Source: Bacteroidota bacterium (GTDB lineage: Bacteria; Bacteroidota; Bacteroidia; Cytophagales; Cyclobacteriaceae). From it: a stretch of 64,000 nucleotides of DNA. Position 1 is the stretch's first letter, and every line of letters starts with the position of its first letter. The notes below the pieces were generated by a model. It did no database searches. It saw only the letters and a program-made list of their open reading frames with translations, and had not been told where the DNA came from. Both the position numbers and the translations under genes were made by a program. Below are positions 60,079-64,000 of this stretch, in pieces. The stretch covers positions 28,648 to 92,647 of the forward strand of contig JAEWLI010000218.1 of the NCBI GenBank assembly GCA_023393375.1. The letters run 5' to 3'.

Positions 60079-60855
60079 ATGCCTGTTTTTACCACTGAAA
60101 TTACTTCGGAAGTCATTACCTCTGATAACCCTATTCATCAACGTCATAAAAAAGCTTACATGGCAGCGGCTACATATGTTCAGGGCGATCTTTTGGAAGT
60201 TGGTTGCGGACAGGGAAGAGGCATTCCTATTCTTTACCCTAATGCACAGAAATATATTGCGCTGGAAAGGCATCAGGAAATTGTGGATGATTTAAAAAAG
60301 AAATATCCGAATGTAGATATCCGGCAGGCTGTAGTTCCTCCTTTTCCAGGAATTCCTGACAATTCTTTTGATACAATTATTTCATTTCAGGTAATTGAAC
60401 ACATTAAAGATGATGTTGCTTTTCTAAAAGAAATCTATCGCACACTAAAACCAGGTGGCAAAGCAATTATCACCACACCTAATATCAAGTTGTCACTTAC
60501 ACGTAACCCATGGCATATTCGGGAATATACTGCTGATCAATTATATCAGTTAACATCGGGGATATTTTCGAAAGTAATTGCCAAAGGAATTCATGGTAAT
60601 GACCGGGCAATGCTTTATTATGAAATGAACAAACAGTCGGTAAGAAAATTCACCCGGTTTGATATTCTTGATTTGCAACACAGACTGCCTAACTGGGCAT
60701 TGCGTATTCCATATGATATTTTGAACAGGATAAATCGAAACAAGCTAAAGGAAGCGGACAATGAGTTAGTTCGGTCAATAACTGATGCAGATTGGTTGAT
60801 TACCGATACACCTGATACAAGTATCGATTTATTTTACATTTTACATAAATCATGA
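60079..60855 (+). CDS. Class I SAM-dependent methyltransferase
   Basis: The 258 residues have the SAM-binding motif I LLEVGCGQGRG (about 36-46), the acidic loop after strand 2 (YIALERHQE), motif IV (FDTIISFQVIEHIKDD) and motif V (YRTLKPGGKAIITTPN). This is the Methyltransf_11 type. The substrate is a small molecule, lipid or protein, not predictable. The C-terminal part is basic and has a long helix. It stands alone, divergent from the GWxTD gene. Confidence 0.9.
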   Translation: MPVFTTEITSEVITSDNPIHQRHKKAYMAAATYVQGDLLEVGCGQGRGIPILYPNAQKYIALERHQEIVDDLKKKYPNVDIRQAVVPPFPGIPDNSFDTIISFQVIEHIKDDVAFLKEIYRTLKPGGKAIITTPNIKLSLTRNPWHIREYTADQLYQLTSGIFSKVIAKGIHGNDRAMLYYEMNKQSVRKFTRFDILDLQHRLPNWALRIPYDILNRINRNKLKEADNELVRSITDADWLITDTPDTSIDLFYILHKS

Positions 60856-60861
60856 TCAGGC

Positions 60862-61614
60862 TCATCCTGCTTTTTGTTCTGTAGAAAATGCAGATATCCA
60901 AAAATTATTAAATCCTAAGCCGACCTGAATGGTTAACGATCCCAGTTGCAACAGTTCGAGTATGGCGAGAAAATTAAAAATAAATGCAATACGGTCCGGT
61001 TCGAGTTCAATTAGTTTTGTGAACGAAATCTTCCCCTCCTTTTCTACCATATTTAAAATATACTCTTTTTTTTGAGCAATTGTAAACGGAAACTGGATTA
61101 CCCTGTGCAATGGTTTGTCCTGTTCTGACTCAAATCTTTTCAAGACCTTCTGATACACTTTTAAAAGTTTGTATAAGTCTAGATCCTGTAATTCAGATTC
61201 TACATTGGTATTTTGTGACAATTTCTTGATCTCCTGAGCCAGATTGCCCCGGGATTCCATCAACGCACGGTTTTCTTCCATAGAAGCCAGTTCAGAAACC
61301 ACCGATTTGTACTTTTTATATTCCATCAGCCTTTGCACCAATTCCTCCCTGGGATCTATTTCATTGCCTTCTTCATCAAGTTCAGGACGGGGCAGAAGCA
61401 TTTTGGCTTTAATTCTCATAAGAGTAGCTGCAACAAGAATAAACTCACTGGCCACTTCAATATTCATTTTTTCTAAATGATGAATATAATCCAGAAAATC
61501 ATTGGTGATTTGAGATATGGGAATATCATAGATATCGAGCTCATCCCTTTCTATGAAAAACAACAGCAGATCAAAAGGGCCTTCGAACAAAGGCAATTTG
61601 ACTTCAAAACTCAC
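60862..61614 (-). CDS. scpA: Segregation and condensation protein A
   Basis: ScpA is the kleisin subunit that bridges the SMC heads in bacterial condensin. The 250 residues have the N-terminal signature PLFEGPFDLLLFFIERDELD, DIPISQITNDFLDYI, and a C-terminal winged helix (KISFTKLIELEPDRIAFIFN, FLAILELLQLGSLTIQV). Length is standard. It is a single gene, convergent with the methyltransferase (6 bases between stops) and divergent from dxs. Confidence 0.94.
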   Translation of the reverse strand: MSFEVKLPLFEGPFDLLLFFIERDELDIYDIPISQITNDFLDYIHHLEKMNIEVASEFILVAATLMRIKAKMLLPRPELDEEGNEIDPREELVQRLMEYKKYKSVVSELASMEENRALMESRGNLAQEIKKLSQNTNVESELQDLDLYKLLKVYQKVLKRFESEQDKPLHRVIQFPFTIAQKKEYILNMVEKEGKISFTKLIELEPDRIAFIFNFLAILELLQLGSLTIQVGLGFNNFWISAFSTEQKAG

Positions 61615-61808
61615 ATTGAGAAATTTTTAGTAGAACAAGGCTTATTGTCAAAGATAAGACATATATATCCAAATACTTACCCTTTAAATAAAAAAAACGT
61701 AATTTTACAACTACGATAAGTTAACTTGGTCTAAAACCCAATAGGCATGGATATAGAACATTTGGGTTGAATAAAGCGTTAACAGGAGACTAAATATTGA
61801 AGGAGAAA

Positions 61809-63734
61809 ATGTTAATAAAACCTGGAAATTTGCTTTCGAAGATTGACAATCCCGACGATCTTAAAAAGCTTGACATCTCTCAACTTGTACAAATATCATC
61901 TGAATTACGGCAGTTTATCATAGATAATGTTTCAGTGTATGGCGGCCATTTTGGTGCCAGCTTAGGTGTAGTAGAACTCACTGTTGCTTTGCATTATGTG
62001 TTTAAAACCCCATATGATTTACTTGTGTGGGATGTGGGCCATCAAGCCTATGGCCATAAAATTTTGACCGAACGTAAAGAGAAATTTCATACAAATAGAT
62101 TGTATCAAGGGATTTCCGGGTTTCCGAAAAGATCGGAAAGTATCTATGATACTTTTGGAGTAGGCCATTCTTCCACCTCCATATCAGCAGCTTTAGGTAT
62201 GGCCATTGCCTCGAATTACAAAAAAGAGCAACGACAACATATTGCTGTAATAGGTGATGGAGCCATGACAGCAGGTATGGCTTTTGAAGCGATGAACCAT
62301 GCCGGAGTGAGCAATTCTAATCTCCTGATCATTCTGAATGATAATTGCATGTCAATTGACCCAAACGTAGGGGCTTTAAAAGAGTATTTAACGGACATTA
62401 CCACATCATATACTTATAATAAAATCAAGGAAGATATTTGGAATTTTCTTGGCAAAATAAGTAAATACGGCCCTAATGCCCAGGAGATTGTGGCGAAAGT
62501 TGAAAATAGCTTTAAATCACTGCTCTTAAACCATAGTAATCTTTTTGAATCCCTTAATCTTCGGTATTTCGGTCCGGTAGATGGTCATGATGTAAACCAC
62601 CTGGTAAGTGTACTATCAGATTTGAAGAGCATTCCTGGACCCAAAATTTTACATTGTATCACTAAAAAGGGCAAAGGGTTTAAACTAGCAGAACAAGACC
62701 AGACCAAGTGGCATGCACCTGGCAAATTCGATAAAATTACAGGTGAGATCCGGAAAATTGCGGTCACCACACCCGAACCACCAAAATTTCAAGATGTATT
62801 TGGACATACGATCGTAGAACTAGCAAAAGGTAATGATAAAATAATGGGTATTACCCCGGCCATGCCTTCTGGTTCTTCCTTAAACATAATGATGGAGGCC
62901 ATGCCAGATCGTGCTTTTGATGTCGGCATCGCTGAACAACATGCTGTAACATTTGCTGCTGGGTTGGCAGTTCAGGGAATGATTCCATTTTGCAATATTT
63001 ATAGTTCCTTTATGCAAAGGGCTTATGACCAAGTAATTCACGATGTCTGTATTCAAAATCTTCATGTCATATTTTGTTTAGACAGGGCTGGTTTTGCTGG
63101 CGAAGACGGAGCAACCCATCATGGAGCTTACGATCTGGCATACATGAGGTGTATTCCCAACTTAGTAGTGGCAGCCCCGATGGATGAACATGAGCTACGT
63201 AATCTAATGTATACTGCTCAACTTCCGGAAAACGGGCCTTTTAGCATTCGGTATCCACGGGGAAGGGGGAAACTATCAAATTGGAAAAATAAATTTGAGA
63301 AAATCCCCATTGGGAAAGGTCGTACATTAAGGGAAGGTGAAGATTTAGCCATCCTATCAATAGGTACTATGGGAAATTATGCTCTGGAAGCTGCTGATAT
63401 GGTCAAAAAATTTGATATCCAGCCCGGAGTATACGATATGAGATTTGTAAAACCATTGGATGAGGAACTGTTGCATGATGTATTTAAAAAATATTCCATG
63501 ATCGTGACAGTAGAAGATGGGTGTTTGATGGGTGGATTTGGTTCGGCTATTATTGAATTTATGGCTGATCATGGCTATCATGCGAAAGTGAAAAGATTGG
63601 GTATTCCTGACAAGGTGATCGAGCATGGTGAACCTCTTCAATTGCATCAGGAGTGTGGTTTTGATCCGGAGAGTATTGTGAAGTCGATTTTGGATTTGTG
63701 TGAAATTACTGTTGGATTAAAGAAACTTGGATAA
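61809..63734 (+). CDS. dxs: 1-deoxy-D-xylulose-5-phosphate synthase
   Basis: Dxs joins pyruvate and glyceraldehyde 3-phosphate, using thiamine diphosphate, in the first step of the MEP isoprenoid pathway. The start at ATG 61809 follows AAGGAG closely, one of the few Shine-Dalgarno-like sites here; a TTG at 61797 is less likely. The 641 residues have VYGGHFGASLG near the N terminus, the ThDP motif GDGAMTAGMAFEAMNHAG (from residue 149), DVGIAEQHAVTFAAGLA with the catalytic Glu, and the transketolase C-terminal domain (VTVEDGCLMGGFGSAI). It leads into an alpha/beta hydrolase gene that starts inside its stop codon. Confidence 0.96.
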   Translation: MLIKPGNLLSKIDNPDDLKKLDISQLVQISSELRQFIIDNVSVYGGHFGASLGVVELTVALHYVFKTPYDLLVWDVGHQAYGHKILTERKEKFHTNRLYQGISGFPKRSESIYDTFGVGHSSTSISAALGMAIASNYKKEQRQHIAVIGDGAMTAGMAFEAMNHAGVSNSNLLIILNDNCMSIDPNVGALKEYLTDITTSYTYNKIKEDIWNFLGKISKYGPNAQEIVAKVENSFKSLLLNHSNLFESLNLRYFGPVDGHDVNHLVSVLSDLKSIPGPKILHCITKKGKGFKLAEQDQTKWHAPGKFDKITGEIRKIAVTTPEPPKFQDVFGHTIVELAKGNDKIMGITPAMPSGSSLNIMMEAMPDRAFDVGIAEQHAVTFAAGLAVQGMIPFCNIYSSFMQRAYDQVIHDVCIQNLHVIFCLDRAGFAGEDGATHHGAYDLAYMRCIPNLVVAAPMDEHELRNLMYTAQLPENGPFSIRYPRGRGKLSNWKNKFEKIPIGKGRTLREGEDLAILSIGTMGNYALEAADMVKKFDIQPGVYDMRFVKPLDEELLHDVFKKYSMIVTVEDGCLMGGFGSAIIEFMADHGYHAKVKRLGIPDKVIEHGEPLQLHQECGFDPESIVKSILDLCEITVGLKKLG

Positions 63735-64000
63735 TGAGTAAAATTCATTTTACTGACACCGGAAAAGGATTTCCCATAATTTTGCTTCATGGTTTTGGTG
63801 AATCATCTGAGTTGTGGAAGTTTTTTCAGGGTTATTTATCTGAGCAATATCGGGTTATCGCCCCCGATCTGCCAGGTTTTGGCCAAAGTCCCCTGCCAAA
63901 GGAAGATCTTTCTCTGAGTGAGGTAGCTGAAACAATTCACAGTTGGTTACAAACCCTACAAATTCAAGAATGTATCATGATCGGTCATTCTCTTGGGGGT
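63734..64000 (+). CDS. Alpha/beta hydrolase (partial, continues past the window)
   Basis: The ATG at 63734 shares a base with the dxs stop (TAATG), so translation is coupled. The 89 visible residues read like a classic alpha/beta hydrolase: MSKIHFTDTGKGFPIILLHG (oxyanion region LLHGFG), VIAPDLPGFGQS and the nucleophile elbow IGHSLGG at the end of the window. The catalytic acid and His lie outside. The substrate cannot be told. An operon with dxs is likely. Confidence 0.88.
   Translation, partial: MSKIHFTDTGKGFPIILLHGFGESSELWKFFQGYLSEQYRVIAPDLPGFGQSPLPKEDLSLSEVAETIHSWLQTLQIQECIMIGHSLGG

Noticed and set aside
61477..61719. Open frame of 80 codons on the plus strand
   Set aside because: Most of it lies antisense to the well-supported scpA start region.

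Overview
The window looks like a piece of a chromosome from a Bacteroidota bacterium, most probably of the order Cytophagales. The DNA is AT-rich. Several families are typical of that phylum: DUF6588, DUF1573 and GWxTD proteins, a two-component pair of the RprX/RprY type, a cluster of SurA-like isomerases next to MoxR, and CarboxypepD_reg-type TonB receptors. Several promoters match the Bacteroides consensus (TTTG, 19-21 bases, TAnnTTTG), and Shine-Dalgarno sites are rare. These promoters settle some gene starts, notably for pnuC and the sialate esterase. No phage, transposase, CRISPR array or rRNA operon was recognised. Most of the window is core genome with accessory points.

Layout. 1-10 kb: end of a glycosyltransferase, rsgA-waaA, a DUF6588 protein, a giant AsmA-like protein, a cation/Ca2+ exchanger and an OmpR-type regulator with its kinase. 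10-18 kb: DUF1573 protein, an unrecognised 481-residue protein, an orphan receiver protein, an HtrA/DegQ protease, tRNA-Asn, an ECF sigma / HEAT anti-sigma / DUF4097 operon and tRNA-Ser(CGA). 17.8-18.5 kb: a gene-free stretch with several repeat types, including five GAAGCTTC palindromes on a 21-22 bp period. 18.5-32 kb: M19 peptidase, YccF, a PD40/OmpA-like protein, htpG, DUF3109, radical SAM, GNAT, a Tat-exported aldo/keto reductase and a 1024-residue metalloprotease-propeller-barrel protein. 32-42 kb: tRNA-Leu(GAG), M42 peptidase, a UDP-sugar dehydrogenase/epimerase pair, sialate O-acetylesterase, an ABC exporter, truA, an EF-hand lipoprotein and ridA. 42-46 kb: a tRNA-like gene with a very large variable region, then a TonB receptor behind two tandem TPP riboswitches, then a NadR-like kinase and PnuC-type transporter. 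46-64 kb: guaB, a SpoIIE/STAS/HATPase partner-switching module, three PPIase-type genes, moxR, SUI1, an orphan receiver, YegP-like, rlmB, a GWxTD protein, a methyltransferase, scpA, dxs and the start of an alpha/beta hydrolase.

Functional themes are envelope biogenesis and quality control (waaA, AsmA, DegQ, SurA-type chaperones, MoxR), surface polysaccharide precursors, signalling (two sigma/anti-sigma type switches, one two-component pair, two orphan receivers) and cofactor uptake (thiamine and/or nicotinamide riboside). The items most worth a second look are the oversized tRNA-like gene at 42013-42135, the tandem riboswitch/transporter locus, the roughly 114-residue insertion inside a parvulin domain of SurA, and the helically phased palindrome array at 18080-18173.
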